Program-made: the position numbers and the translations under genes
Origin: Vibrio crassostreae
Lineage (GTDB): Bacteria > Pseudomonadota > Gammaproteobacteria > Enterobacterales > Vibrionaceae
Direction of reading: 5' to 3'
Assembly (NCBI RefSeq): GCF_024347415.1
Contig: NZ_AP025476.1
Coordinates: forward strand, 682,001-746,000
Length of the DNA: 64,000 bases
Notes under the pieces: model-generated
Told to the model about the DNA's origin: nothing
Databases searched by the model: none
Seen by the model: only the letters and a program-made list of their open reading frames with translations
Shown here: positions 20,873-30,275 of the stretch, in pieces
How the letters are laid out: each line of letters begins with the position of its first letter
Numbering within the stretch: the stretch's first letter is position 1

Positions 20873-20945
20873 TCGAGTCATTTGAGACTCATCCATTTAT
20901 AGATACAACCACGATATCGATAATTATAAACGCAAGGAACTCGCG

Positions 20946-21542
20946 ATGAACTTTAAAACAGCTGCTGGCTTTTGTACTTTCACACTGGCTTCTCTAACAA
21001 CATCCACGATGGCTTTCGCTCACCCGGGGCACGGTTCGCATTCGGTTCATGAGTCTCACTCATTTATGTCTGGCTTAACTCACCCTGTGACAGGTATGGA
21101 TCACCTGATTATGCTGATCGCTTTTGGTCTGTTAATTGGCGCACTGTCGTTTTCAACCAAGATAAAAGCTGCTTTGATTGGCGGTGGGTTGGCTTCGTTG
21201 GTGGTTGGGCTTATCGCAGGCCAAGCCTTAGGTTTCTCTGTAATTGTTGAACCAGCCATTATCGCTTCTCTGTTCGTCGTCAGCCTTTGCCTTTGGCACG
21301 TATTCTCACCATCAACCAAGCGTGTAAACAGCGTATTAGTCGCTTCTATTGCTATGTTGTTTTTCCATGGCTACGCACACGGCGTTGAAGCTGCGAGCAA
21401 CCTAACTCAGTTTGCAGCAGGCATGAGCATCACTGCTTTGGCTCTTATGGTTATCGGTACATCGGTTGGACGCGCGGTTTACTCAAAATGGATGTCGGTT
21501 GGTGTGGCTTCAGCTAGCGCATTATTACTGTTAGGCGCGTAA
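20946..21542 (+). CDS. ureJ: HupE/UreJ family nickel permease
   Basis: Integral membrane protein, 198 aa, with a cleavable signal peptide (TMAFA) followed at once by the HupE signature HPGHGSH and GLTHPVTGMDHLIMLIAFG. About six hydrophobic helices follow. HupE/UreJ proteins bring nickel across the inner membrane for hydrogenase or urease. Its place between ureE and ureF supports supply of Ni to urease. No other nickel transporter is seen in the window. Confidence 0.88.
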   Translation: MNFKTAAGFCTFTLASLTTSTMAFAHPGHGSHSVHESHSFMSGLTHPVTGMDHLIMLIAFGLLIGALSFSTKIKAALIGGGLASLVVGLIAGQALGFSVIVEPAIIASLFVVSLCLWHVFSPSTKRVNSVLVASIAMLFFHGYAHGVEAASNLTQFAAGMSITALALMVIGTSVGRAVYSKWMSVGVASASALLLLGA

Positions 21543-21584
21543 GCTCTCGAACTTTTTCGATTCTAGAAGACTGAGGGCGCGATT

Positions 21585-22265
21585 ATGAACACAACAGAAA
21601 ATGTTGCCATCTATCGTCTGTTTCAATTGATCAGTCCGTCACTGCCGATTGGTGGGTTCACATACTCGCAAGGCTTAGAGTTAGCGGTTGAAGCGGGGTG
21701 GGTAACCAATCGCGATAGTATGGAACAGTGGCTTAATACTATCGTCAGTTCCAGTGTCGCGACCTTGGAATTACCTATCTTAGAGCGCCTTTATCATGCC
21801 CTAGAAAAGGGTGAACTCGATGAAATTGAGCATTGGTGTAACTACTTGTACTCAAGCCGCGAAACCAGTGAATTGCGAGCAGAAGAAAAGCAGCGTGGGC
21901 ATGCATTGAATACCTTGTTGAAGCGCTTGGATATCGATATTTCGCTGGTGGACTCTGTTGATAGTCACCCAAACCAACTGTTGGGCATATGTATGGCGGC
22001 TCTGCATTGGGGCATTGATTTAGAAAGCCTCAAGCAAGGTTACTTATGGAGCTGGCTTGAAAATATCGTTACCGCAGGAGTCAAATTGGTGCCTTTAGGC
22101 CAAACCGACGGGCAGTTGGCACTGATTAATATCACTAACACCTTTCCCGAGGTGATTGAGAAAGCACGCACGATTGAAGATTGGATGATAGGTAGCTTTT
22201 CGCCATCAATGGCATTAGCAAGTTCACTGCACGAAACACAATACACACGACTATTTCGTTCGTAG
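21585..22265 (+). CDS. ureF: UreF, urease accessory protein
   Basis: All-helical UreF, 226 aa, links UreD to the UreG GTPase and gates GTP hydrolysis. The family start FQLISPSLPIGGFTYSQGLE and the C-terminal SFSPSMALASSLHE motif are present. It sits 42 bp after ureJ and 46 bp before ureG. Confidence 0.95.
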   Translation: MNTTENVAIYRLFQLISPSLPIGGFTYSQGLELAVEAGWVTNRDSMEQWLNTIVSSSVATLELPILERLYHALEKGELDEIEHWCNYLYSSRETSELRAEEKQRGHALNTLLKRLDIDISLVDSVDSHPNQLLGICMAALHWGIDLESLKQGYLWSWLENIVTAGVKLVPLGQTDGQLALINITNTFPEVIEKARTIEDWMIGSFSPSMALASSLHETQYTRLFRS

Positions 22266-22311
22266 CGGTCAGCTTGAACGGTGTAGTAAAAAGAATATAA
22301 GGAAGTAGACA

Positions 22312-22950
22312 ATGGAAAGTTATAAGCAACCACTTCGAATTGGTATTGGTGGCCCGGTAGGGTCTGGTAAAACAGCGTTGTTAGAGGTGCTATGTAAGGC
22401 GATTCGCGACAAGCTCAACATTGCGGTGGTAACCAACGACATCTACACCCAAGAAGATGCCAAGATACTCACGCGAGCAGAAGCGCTAGAACCGGATCGT
22501 ATTATCGGTGTGGAAACAGGCGGCTGCCCACATACCGCGATTCGTGAAGATGCCTCGATGAACCTCGCAGCAGTCGAAGAGCTGGCTAAGCTACATAAGA
22601 ATCTCGATGTGGTGTTTGTAGAGAGTGGTGGCGATAACCTTAGTGCGACGTTCAGCCCTGAATTAGCAGACCTGACCATCTACGTGATTGATGTAGCGGA
22701 AGGGGAGAAGATCCCACGTAAAGGTGGCCCAGGTATTACACGATCTGATCTGTTGGTTATCAATAAAATTGATTTAGCACCGTATGTTGGCGCATCATTG
22801 GAGGTGATGGAGCAAGACACACAACGCATGCGTCCAACCAAACCTTACGTGTTCACCAACCTCAAAGAGAGTCAAGGATTAGACTTCATCATCAACTTTA
22901 TCGTGACGGAAGGGATGCTAACCATGAAGGAACCTTCTACTACTGAGTAG
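22312..22950 (+). CDS. ureG: UreG, urease-maturation GTPase
   Basis: SIMIBI-class GTPase that couples GTP hydrolysis to nickel insertion. The P-loop is [13 protein letters not shown], and [10 protein letters not shown] is present. The nickel-binding CPH motif occurs in [14 protein letters not shown], and [11 protein letters not shown] gives base specificity. It is 212 aa, the usual length. It is the last gene of the block, followed by a terminator. Confidence 0.97.
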   Translation: MESYKQPLRIGIGGPVGSGKTALLEVLCKAIRDKLNIAVVTNDIYTQEDAKILTRAEALEPDRIIGVETGGCPHTAIREDASMNLAAVEELAKLHKNLDVVFVESGGDNLSATFSPELADLTIYVIDVAEGEKIPRKGGPGITRSDLLVINKIDLAPYVGASLEVMEQDTQRMRPTKPYVFTNLKESQGLDFIINFIVTEGMLTMKEPSTTE

Positions 22951-22986
22951 GGTTGGAATCATTGATTTTTTAAGCCGCTAGAGACT

Positions 22987-23019
22987 AAAAAGCCCTGTCG
23001 ATTATCGATAGGGCTTTTT
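22987..23019. terminator. Bidirectional terminator between ureG and xseA
   Basis: AAAAAGCCCTGTCGAT / ATCGATAGGGCTTTTT forms a strong stem with T-runs on both strands. It can serve the convergent ureG and xseA transcripts. Confidence 0.88.
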
Positions 23020-23042
23020 GATTTTAAACGTTCGAGTCGAAC

Positions 23043-24389
23043 TTAAAGCTCGCTCTTAGCGACTCTTGTGGTCACTTGCGACTCAATAACACCGTCTTCA
23101 ACTTGGGTGGTGATCACTTCGCCCACTTCGACATCGTTAATCGATGATACCGTCTTGCTCGATGCTGAATGAGTAATGCTGTAGCCACGCTTTAGGGTAG
23201 CTAGTGGACTAACGGTTTCTAACTTCTCTGCAGCCATGGCTAGCTGGTGGCGAGTCGTTAGTAATGTTTTATCCATCGCATCCAATAGCTTTTGCTCTGA
23301 ACGTTGCAGATGCAGTTTCTGTTCGCCAAGGCGTTTCACTGGCGAGTTCAATTGAAGCTGGTGCTGTTTACGTTCAACACGCTGTGCATGCTGCTTTAGG
23401 TATTGAGTCATACCACGACGCAAACGCATATCTAGGTCATCAAGCTGCTGACTCTGCTTTTGCAGTTGGTAGCTAGGATGTTGCTTCTCTAAGCGGTACT
23501 TCAATGTTTGAGTTGATTGCGCTTGTTTGATTAACACATGACGAATCGCACTGACTAAGCGAGCACGTTTAGACGCAAAAGCTTGTTCTTTATGGCTGTT
23601 ATCACGGCTAACCAATTCAGCGGCTGCTGATGGTGTTGGAGCGCGCATATCTGCGACGAAATCGGCGATAGTGACATCAACTTCGTGGCCAACTGCACTG
23701 ATAATCGGGATTTGGCTTGCAGCGATTGTGCGAGCTACGATCTCGTTATTGAAGCACCATAGGTCTTCTAACGAACCGCCGCCACGACCCACGATCAACA
23801 CATCACACTCATTGCGCTCATTGGCACGCCCAATCGCCTGAGCAATCTGAATTGCCGCCTCTTCGCCTTGAACCATGGTCGGGTAAACCACAACAGGCAA
23901 TGAAGGATCGCGTCTTTTCAGGACATCAAGAATATCAAACAGTGCTGCACCGGTTTTAGAGGTGATGACGCCAACGCGTTTTGGATGTTCAGGAAGAGCT
24001 TGCTTACTGGACTGAGCAAATAAGCCTTCCGCCGCCAAGTTCATCTTAAGCTTTTCAAACTCTTGCTGAAGTTTACCGTCACCCTCTGGCTGCATGCTTT
24101 CGATGATCAGTTGGTAGTCACCGCGTGGCTCATAAAGCGACAGACGAGCTTTGACTAACACTTGATTACCGTTCTGAGGCTTAAAAGTGACTCGGCGGTT
24201 ATTGCCACGAAACATGGCGCACTTAACTTGAGCGCGAGAGTCTTTAAGCGTGAGGTACCAGTGACCAGATACAGGTGCAGAGAAGTTTGATATTTCACCA
24301 ACGAGCCAGACTATTCCCATTTCGTTTTCTAATAGGAGACGAACCTCTGAGTTGAGGCGAGAAACAGTAAAGATGTTTGGATTAGTCAT
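23043..24389 (-). CDS. xseA: Exonuclease VII large subunit
   Basis: Catalytic subunit of ExoVII, which degrades single-stranded DNA. It is 448 aa, with an N-terminal OB fold (VSRLNSEVRLLLENEMGIVWL...GEISNF), the catalytic domain GVITSKTGAALFDIL and VGRGGGSLEDLWCFN, then long coiled-coil helices and a C-terminal RGYSI segment. It is divergent from guaB, as in E. coli. Confidence 0.96.
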   Translation of the reverse strand: MTNPNIFTVSRLNSEVRLLLENEMGIVWLVGEISNFSAPVSGHWYLTLKDSRAQVKCAMFRGNNRRVTFKPQNGNQVLVKARLSLYEPRGDYQLIIESMQPEGDGKLQQEFEKLKMNLAAEGLFAQSSKQALPEHPKRVGVITSKTGAALFDILDVLKRRDPSLPVVVYPTMVQGEEAAIQIAQAIGRANERNECDVLIVGRGGGSLEDLWCFNNEIVARTIAASQIPIISAVGHEVDVTIADFVADMRAPTPSAAAELVSRDNSHKEQAFASKRARLVSAIRHVLIKQAQSTQTLKYRLEKQHPSYQLQKQSQQLDDLDMRLRRGMTQYLKQHAQRVERKQHQLQLNSPVKRLGEQKLHLQRSEQKLLDAMDKTLLTTRHQLAMAAEKLETVSPLATLKRGYSITHSASSKTVSSINDVEVGEVITTQVEDGVIESQVTTRVAKSEL

Positions 24390-24512
24390 AGAAGCACTAT
24401 CTTTCCTTGAAGGAAGGTCTTTCTTGGAATCTCACAGGGCGTGAGTATGGAAGATAGCGGCAATATAATACATAGCAAGGGGGTAAATGCAAATTAAAAA
24501 TACAAAAATGTG

Positions 24513-24541
24513 TAGCCAAGCGATTTCGCCGTGCGTATAAT
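24513..24541 (+). promoter_or_regulatory. Predicted sigma-70 promoter of guaB
   Basis: A perfect TATAAT (24536-24541) lies 17 bp after a weak -35 TAGCCA (24513-24518). It gives a leader of about 85 bases before guaB. No convincing PurR box was found here. Confidence 0.5.
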
Positions 24542-24633
24542 CCGTCTGCAATATCAAATCCAAATCACTTTATTATGCGAAACGATAAAGTTGGGTTTAC
24601 TCCTTTTAACACCTTTGTTGTGAGATATTGCAA

Positions 24634-26097
24634 ATGCTACGAATCGCAAAAGAAGCTTTAACTTTTGATGACGTTTTACTCGTCCCAGCACACTCAACCG
24701 TTCTTCCGAACACAGCTGATCTTCGCACTCAGTTAACGAAAAACATTTCTTTAAACATCCCAATGATCTCTGCATCGATGGATACTGTTACGGAAGCACG
24801 CCTAGCAATTGCCCTTGCGCAAGAAGGTGGTATTGGCTTTATTCATAAGAATATGTCAATCGAGCAGCAAGCTGAAATGGTTCGCCAGGTTAAAATTTAC
24901 GAAGCTGGTGTGGTTTCTCACCCAGTAACTGTAAGCCCTGACGCGACAATCGCTGATGTTGTAGCCCTTACTCAAAAACACGGCTTTGCCGGTTTCCCTG
25001 TTGTTACTGAAACAAACGAATTGGTTGGTATTATTACTGGCCGTGACGTTCGCTTTGTTACTGACCTTTCTAAGAAAGTTGATGTAGTAATGACGCCTAA
25101 AGCTCGCCTTGCTTCTGTTAAAGAAGGTGCAACTCGTGAAGAAGTTCAAGAGAAAATGCACGAAGCGCGTGTTGAAAAAGTTCTTGTTGTAAATGATGAC
25201 TTCCAACTGACTGGAATGATCACTGCAAAAGATTTCCACAAAGCAGAACGTAAACCAAACGCTTGTAAAGATGAGCGCGGCAGCCTACGTGTAGGTGCAG
25301 CTGTTGGTGCTGGTGCTGGTAACGAAGAGCGCGTTGCTGCTCTAGTTGAAGCTGGCGTAGACGTTCTACTTATCGACTCTTCACACGGTCACTCTGAAGG
25401 CGTACTTAACCGTATCCGCGAAACTCGCGCTGCATACCCTGATCTACAAATCATCGGTGGTAACGTAGCAACTGGTGCTGGCGCTCGTGCTCTTATCGAA
25501 GCTGGTGTTAGTGCGGTTAAAGTAGGTATCGGCCCTGGTTCAATCTGTACGACTCGTATCGTTACTGGTGTTGGTGTTCCTCAAGTAACAGCAATCGCAG
25601 ACGCAGCTGAAGTTGCAAACGAATACGGTATTCCAGTAATCGCAGATGGCGGCATCCGCTTCTCTGGCGATATCTGTAAAGCTATCGTTGCTGGCGCATC
25701 TTGTGTGATGGTTGGTTCAATGTTCGCTGGTACTGAAGAAGCACCGGGTGAAGTTATCCTTTACAACGGTCGTTCTTACAAGTCTTACCGTGGTATGGGT
25801 TCTCTTGGCGCTATGTCTCAAGGTTCTTCTGACCGTTACTTCCAATCTGACAACGCTGCAGACAAGCTTGTTCCAGAAGGTATTGAAGGTCGTATCGCAT
25901 ACAAAGGTCGTCTAAAAGAGATCGTTCACCAACAGATGGGCGGTCTACGCTCAAGCATGGGCCTAACAGGTTCTGCAACTGTTGAAGACATGCGTACTAA
26001 AGCTGAGTTTGTTCGTATCTCTGGTGCGGGCATGAAAGAATCTCACGTACACGATGTTCAAATCACGAAAGAAGCACCTAACTACCGTTTAGGTTAA
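24634..26097 (+). CDS. guaB: IMP dehydrogenase
   Basis: Converts IMP to XMP with NAD+, the committed step to GMP. It is 487 aa. The start at 24634 gives [19 protein letters not shown], the standard N-terminus; an in-frame TTG at 24628 is unlikely. Tandem CBS domains span about residues 95-205. The active-site loop [11 protein letters not shown] carries the catalytic cysteine, and the flap includes [10 protein letters not shown]. It is followed by a terminator and a repeat element, then guaA. Confidence 0.97.
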   Translation: MLRIAKEALTFDDVLLVPAHSTVLPNTADLRTQLTKNISLNIPMISASMDTVTEARLAIALAQEGGIGFIHKNMSIEQQAEMVRQVKIYEAGVVSHPVTVSPDATIADVVALTQKHGFAGFPVVTETNELVGIITGRDVRFVTDLSKKVDVVMTPKARLASVKEGATREEVQEKMHEARVEKVLVVNDDFQLTGMITAKDFHKAERKPNACKDERGSLRVGAAVGAGAGNEERVAALVEAGVDVLLIDSSHGHSEGVLNRIRETRAAYPDLQIIGGNVATGAGARALIEAGVSAVKVGIGPGSICTTRIVTGVGVPQVTAIADAAEVANEYGIPVIADGGIRFSGDICKAIVAGASCVMVGSMFAGTEEAPGEVILYNGRSYKSYRGMGSLGAMSQGSSDRYFQSDNAADKLVPEGIEGRIAYKGRLKEIVHQQMGGLRSSMGLTGSATVEDMRTKAEFVRISGAGMKESHVHDVQITKEAPNYRLG

Positions 26098-26116
26098 TAA
26101 TACGTCCAAACGTTTG

Positions 26117-26147
26117 AATAATGTGCTGATTTAGTCGGCACATTATT
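26117..26147 (+). terminator. Hairpin after guaB
   Basis: AATAATGTGC / GCACATTATT with a loop of about 11 bases lies 20 bp after the guaB stop. There is no long T-run, so it may be a weak terminator or an mRNA 3' end. Confidence 0.6.
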
Positions 26148-26309
26148 ATACCAATCGTAGTAAATAACTGGTCATCCTAGCTTGTTAAAAACCTCGATAA
26201 CGTCGTTAGGATTTTTGATTGTAGAATAACTACTTATCAGAAAATCCTGCCTTGTTCTCAAGCTTTTTTCCTGCGCTATTCCTGAACACTTACTTACTGT
26301 GATTGGTAT
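26148..26309. repeat. Vibrio-type palindromic repeat (MITE-like), 162 bp
   Basis: The terminal inverted repeats are ATACCAATCGTAGTAAATAA and, inverted, ATACCAATCACAGTAAGTAA (17 of 20 identical). The interior is non-coding. Elements with ATACCAATC ends are dispersed in vibrio intergenic regions. It separates guaB from guaA. Confidence 0.75.
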
Positions 26310-26372
26310 TATATCTACCGCCTGTTTTGCAGAAAGTCTGATTTTCTCAAAACACGAGGTTACAGATAACCA

Positions 26373-26388
26373 ACGAAAACGTTTGCTT
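26373..26388 (+). promoter_or_regulatory. PurR operator upstream of guaA
   Basis: ACGAAAACGTTTGCTT matches the PurR consensus ACGCAAACGTTTGCGT at 13 of 16 positions, including the central AAACGTTTGC core. It lies 75 bp before the guaA start. Repression by PurR with hypoxanthine or guanine is inferred. Confidence 0.7.
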
Positions 26389-26462
26389 TATTTCTTGAAG
26401 AGTTAATCAGAGGTGAGTAAACTCGCCTCCGTTTTATCACATAGCCAATAAGACTGCTTACA

Positions 26463-28016
26463 ATGACTAAAAATATTCATGACCAACGTATTCTAATTCT
26501 GGACTTCGGTTCTCAATACACACAGCTAGTAGCTCGTCGTATTCGTGAGATCGGTGTTTACTGTGAACTTTGGAGCTGGGACGTAGAAGAAGCGGATATT
26601 CGTGAATTCAATCCAGACGGTATCATCCTATCTGGTGGCCCTGAAAGTGTAACGGAAGAGAACTCTCCACGTGCACCTCAGTACGTATTTGATTCAGGTG
26701 TTCCTGTCTTCGGTATCTGCTACGGCATGCAAACTATGGCTGAGCAACTTGGCGGTAAAGTAGCAACGTCTACTGAACGCGAGTTCGGCTACGCTGCTGT
26801 ACAAGTTACTGGTGAATCAGCACTTTTCGCTGACCTTGAGTCTACTCAAGATGTTTGGATGAGCCACGGCGATAAAGTGGTTGAGATCCCAGCTGATTTC
26901 ACAAAGATCGCTGAAACAGACACTTGCCCATACGCTGCAATGGCAAACGAAGAGAAGAAGTACTACGGCGTACAATTCCACCCAGAAGTAACACACACTA
27001 AGAACGGCCTAAAAATGCTAGAGAACTTCGTTCTTAACGCATGTGGTTGTGAAGGTCTGTGGACTTCAGCTTCAATCATTGAAGATGCAGTTGCACGTAT
27101 TAAAGAACAAGTAGGTGACGACGAAGTTATCCTTGGTCTTTCTGGTGGTGTTGATTCATCTGTAGTTGCAATGCTTGCTCACCGCGCTATCGGCGACAAA
27201 CTAACATGTGTATTTGTAGATAACGGCCTTCTTCGTTTGAACGAAGCTGAGCAGGTTATGGAGATGTTCGGCAACAAGTTTGGTCTAAACATCATCAAAG
27301 TAGATGCTGAGCAACGCTTCCTTGACGCTCTTGAAGGCGAAGCTGAACCAGAAGCTAAGCGTAAGATCATCGGTCACGTATTCGTAGATATCTTCGATGA
27401 AGAGTCTAAGAAACTGAAGAATGCTAAATGGCTTGCTCAAGGTACTATCTACCCAGACGTAATCGAGTCTGCTGCATCTAAGACAGGTAAAGCACACGTA
27501 ATCAAATCTCACCACAACGTTGGTGGTCTTCCTGATGATATGGAAATGGGCCTTGTTGAGCCTCTACGTGAGCTATTCAAAGATGAAGTACGTAAGATCG
27601 GTCTAGAGCTTGGTCTTCCATACAACATGCTTTACCGCCACCCATTCCCAGGTCCAGGTCTAGGTGTTCGTGTACTTGGCGAAGTGAAGAAAGAGTACTG
27701 TGATTTACTGCGTCGTGCTGATGCAATCTTCATTGAAGAGCTTCACGCTGCTGACCTTTACCACAAAGTATCTCAAGCATTCACGGTATTCCTACCAGTA
27801 CGTTCAGTTGGCGTAATGGGCGATGGCCGTAAGTACGATTGGGTTGTATCTCTACGTGCTGTAGAAACTATCGACTTCATGACTGCTCACTGGGCACACC
27901 TACCATACGACTTCCTAGGTAAGGTTTCTAACCGTATTATCAACGAAGTTAACGGCATTTCACGTGTTGTTTACGATATTTCTGGTAAGCCACCGGCAAC
28001 TATCGAGTGGGAATAA
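26463..28016 (+). CDS. guaA: GMP synthase (glutamine-hydrolysing)
   Basis: Converts XMP to GMP. It is 517 aa. The N-terminal class I amidotransferase domain has the catalytic Cys in VFGICYGMQ and a His-Glu pair in YGVQFHPEV. The ATP-pyrophosphatase P-loop is [11 protein letters not shown] (about residue 225). The C-terminal dimerization domain ends KPPATIEWE, the invariant family end. Confidence 0.97.
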   Translation: MTKNIHDQRILILDFGSQYTQLVARRIREIGVYCELWSWDVEEADIREFNPDGIILSGGPESVTEENSPRAPQYVFDSGVPVFGICYGMQTMAEQLGGKVATSTEREFGYAAVQVTGESALFADLESTQDVWMSHGDKVVEIPADFTKIAETDTCPYAAMANEEKKYYGVQFHPEVTHTKNGLKMLENFVLNACGCEGLWTSASIIEDAVARIKEQVGDDEVILGLSGGVDSSVVAMLAHRAIGDKLTCVFVDNGLLRLNEAEQVMEMFGNKFGLNIIKVDAEQRFLDALEGEAEPEAKRKIIGHVFVDIFDEESKKLKNAKWLAQGTIYPDVIESAASKTGKAHVIKSHHNVGGLPDDMEMGLVEPLRELFKDEVRKIGLELGLPYNMLYRHPFPGPGLGVRVLGEVKKEYCDLLRRADAIFIEELHAADLYHKVSQAFTVFLPVRSVGVMGDGRKYDWVVSLRAVETIDFMTAHWAHLPYDFLGKVSNRIINEVNGISRVVYDISGKPPATIEWE

Positions 28017-28051
28017 TCTCTTAGAGATTTAACCAGCGTTGATTAAGATCT

Positions 28052-28086
28052 TAAGCCTCGAACTCAGTTCGGGGCTTTTTTCTTTT
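28052..28086 (+). terminator. Intrinsic terminator after guaA
   Basis: AAGCCTCGAAC / GTTCGGGGCTT with a 3-base loop is followed by TTTTTCTTTT. Confidence 0.88.
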
Positions 28087-28131
28087 CGATTCATTATATT
28101 GATTCATAGCATTAAAGGCTTATGAGCCATA

Positions 28132-28169
28132 CCTAGAAATCAAATGAACAATGCCTAGAAACCAAATGA
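28132..28169. repeat. Short direct repeat upstream of the chitinase
   Basis: CCTAGAAATCAAATGA and CCTAGAAACCAAATGA (15 of 16 identical) lie 22 bp apart, two helical turns. They fall in the otherwise featureless guaA-chitinase gap (28087-28340). They could be paired regulator sites; no regulator is known for them. Confidence 0.4.
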
Positions 28170-28340
28170 GTTGGAAACTAGATATCAGCTCAAGAAACTA
28201 TGAGACGCTTTGTTGTGTTGAGCTATATATCAAAAATATCACTCGCACTTTTTATAAATTCATATAGCAACAGCTAGGCCATTTCTCACGCGCCGCATAC
28301 TCTTTGATGGACTTATTAAGGACAGATAAGAGAATCCATC

Positions 28341-30053
28341 ATGTTAAAAATCAAATATTTGGCGACAGTACTGGGCTGCACATTGGCAGCGCAAAGTCAT
28401 GCGTCTTTGAACATTCAACCTGATCCGCAAAACCCGAATGGTTACCTTGTTGAAAAGTCGGCATTACAAGCTGCTGAACAAGCAAAAACATCCGATCCTA
28501 TGTATGCGATCTGGTCACAAGCATTACAAACTCGTTCGAACACAATCGTTGAAGCGATTGAACCCGGTTCCCCATCTAACCCTGAAAACGTAAAGCGGGT
28601 TGAGCGTGTGTTCCCTCAATCTGAATGGGATTTCCTTACTCAGATGGCAGCGCCAGAATACACTTATACTCGTTTCTTACGTGCGATTGGTAAATTCCCT
28701 GCGTTCTGTGGAGAGTACACTGATGGCCGTGATTCTGATGCTATCTGTAAGAAATCCATCATCACCGCTTTTGCTCACTTCTCTCAAGAGACGGGCGGTC
28801 ACATCGCGATAGACAACACCTCAGATAACCCATTAGCTCTAGAAGAGTGGCAGCAAGCGCTGGTACATGTTCGTGAAATGGGGTGGTCAGAAGGTCAAGA
28901 AGGCTACACCACTGGTTGTGGTCAGAACGATTGGCAAAATGCTCGCTGGCCATGTGCCGCGGGGCAGGGCTACTTCGGTCGTGGTGCTAAACAGCTTTCT
29001 TACCACTTTAACTACGGTGCTTTCTCTGAGGTGATGTTTGATGGTGACGCGACAGTGCTTCTCAACAATCCGGGCTTGGTAGCGGACTCTTGGTTGAACT
29101 TAGCGTCAGCTATCTGGTTTTTCTTAACACCACAAGCACCTAAGCCTGCCATGCTGCATGTCATTGACCGTACATGGACACCATCTCAACGTGAACTGGA
29201 TGCGGGGATTGGTTATGGCTTTGGTACCACAATCAATGTGATCAACGGTGGTATTGAGTGTGGTGAACAGAATAAAGACAAGGGCCAACCAGTTAACCGT
29301 ATTCGTTACTGGGAAGGGTTAGCGGCTCACTATGAAATTCCTGTAGAAGCTGATGAAGCGAATACTTGTTGGCAGCAAACTCCATACGGAAGCTTGAACC
29401 TCAACGGCGCAACAGATGTGCTGTACACCAACTGGGATGGTAACTGGAAATACTACGCAGATCGCCCAGAAGGGTATTCATTTGAGTGCGAGTTGGTTGG
29501 TTTCCAAACTGCTTATTCCGCGCTGGTGGCGGGCGATTACGAGAAGTGTGTGACCAATTTCTATGGCTCTCATGCAAGCTGGCCGGAAGTGAAAGTGGTC
29601 GATAAGCTTGATCCGGTAGACCCAGGTACTGATCCCGGTGGTAATGGTTGGAGTGCGACTAAGGTTTACAATGCGGGCGACCAAGTGACTCACAACGGCG
29701 CAACCTATGAAGCGAAATGGTGGACACAAGGGGATGACCCTGCCAATGGTGGCCCTTGGAAATTGGTTGCTGGAGAGCCAACACCGCCGGTTGTTACTGA
29801 TCCAGCTCCTGTTGATCCTGTGCCTGTCGATCCTGCTCCGGTAGACCCAGCACCAGTTGAACCGCCAGTTACCGAGCCACCTGTCGTTGTTGACCCATCT
29901 GTGTTTATCACATGGCAAGCTGGCGTTAGCCAAGTGAGTAATGGCGATAAAGTGACGCATAACGGTAAGTGCTTCGTGGCTAAAAACGGCCCTGGCGTCT
30001 GGGAAAGCCCAGTTCAATCGAATTGGTTCTGGGATGAAATCAGCTGTCAATAA
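28341..30053 (+). CDS. Secreted GH19-family chitinase with two chitin-binding modules
   Basis: Predicted extracellular endochitinase (570 aa). The signal peptide ends at QSHA-S (about residue 21). The GH19 catalytic domain spans about residues 95-400, with a catalytic glutamate in AHFSQETGGH and the family segment GYFGRGAKQLSYHFNYG. A CBM5/12-type module (WSATKVYNAGDQVTHNGATY, about 435-475), a Pro/Val/Asp linker with PVDP repeats and a second chitin-binding-like module follow, ending at a C-terminal Cys. Chitin use is common in vibrios. It is monocistronic. Confidence 0.9.
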   Translation: MLKIKYLATVLGCTLAAQSHASLNIQPDPQNPNGYLVEKSALQAAEQAKTSDPMYAIWSQALQTRSNTIVEAIEPGSPSNPENVKRVERVFPQSEWDFLTQMAAPEYTYTRFLRAIGKFPAFCGEYTDGRDSDAICKKSIITAFAHFSQETGGHIAIDNTSDNPLALEEWQQALVHVREMGWSEGQEGYTTGCGQNDWQNARWPCAAGQGYFGRGAKQLSYHFNYGAFSEVMFDGDATVLLNNPGLVADSWLNLASAIWFFLTPQAPKPAMLHVIDRTWTPSQRELDAGIGYGFGTTINVINGGIECGEQNKDKGQPVNRIRYWEGLAAHYEIPVEADEANTCWQQTPYGSLNLNGATDVLYTNWDGNWKYYADRPEGYSFECELVGFQTAYSALVAGDYEKCVTNFYGSHASWPEVKVVDKLDPVDPGTDPGGNGWSATKVYNAGDQVTHNGATYEAKWWTQGDDPANGGPWKLVAGEPTPPVVTDPAPVDPVPVDPAPVDPAPVEPPVTEPPVVVDPSVFITWQAGVSQVSNGDKVTHNGKCFVAKNGPGVWESPVQSNWFWDEISCQ

Positions 30054-30090
30054 TTACTCAGCTAATTAAGTACCTCAACTGACGAATCAA

Positions 30091-30120
30091 AGCCGAAAGT
30101 GATTGCTTTCGGCTTTTGCG
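30091..30120 (+). terminator. Intrinsic terminator after the chitinase gene
   Basis: GCCGAAAG / CTTTCGGC with a 6-base loop is followed by TTTTGCGTTT. Confidence 0.85.
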
Positions 30121-30275
30121 TTTCTGCTCTGCGTTCCTCGATTATCTAACGCAAAACTTCTTAGCTGAATGCTAATTTTCCATTTAGAGAATAAAGTCCT
30201 GTACAAATGCTGAGTGTGAATTTATATTCACTTTTAAATTATACTTATTCTTTATTTTAGGGTTAAGGTTTACCT

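Noticed and set aside
24500..24633. PurR box before guaB
   Set aside because: Only loosely similar bases (around AAGCGATTTCGCC and GCGAAACGATAAA) were found, without the AAACGTTTGC core seen before guaA.
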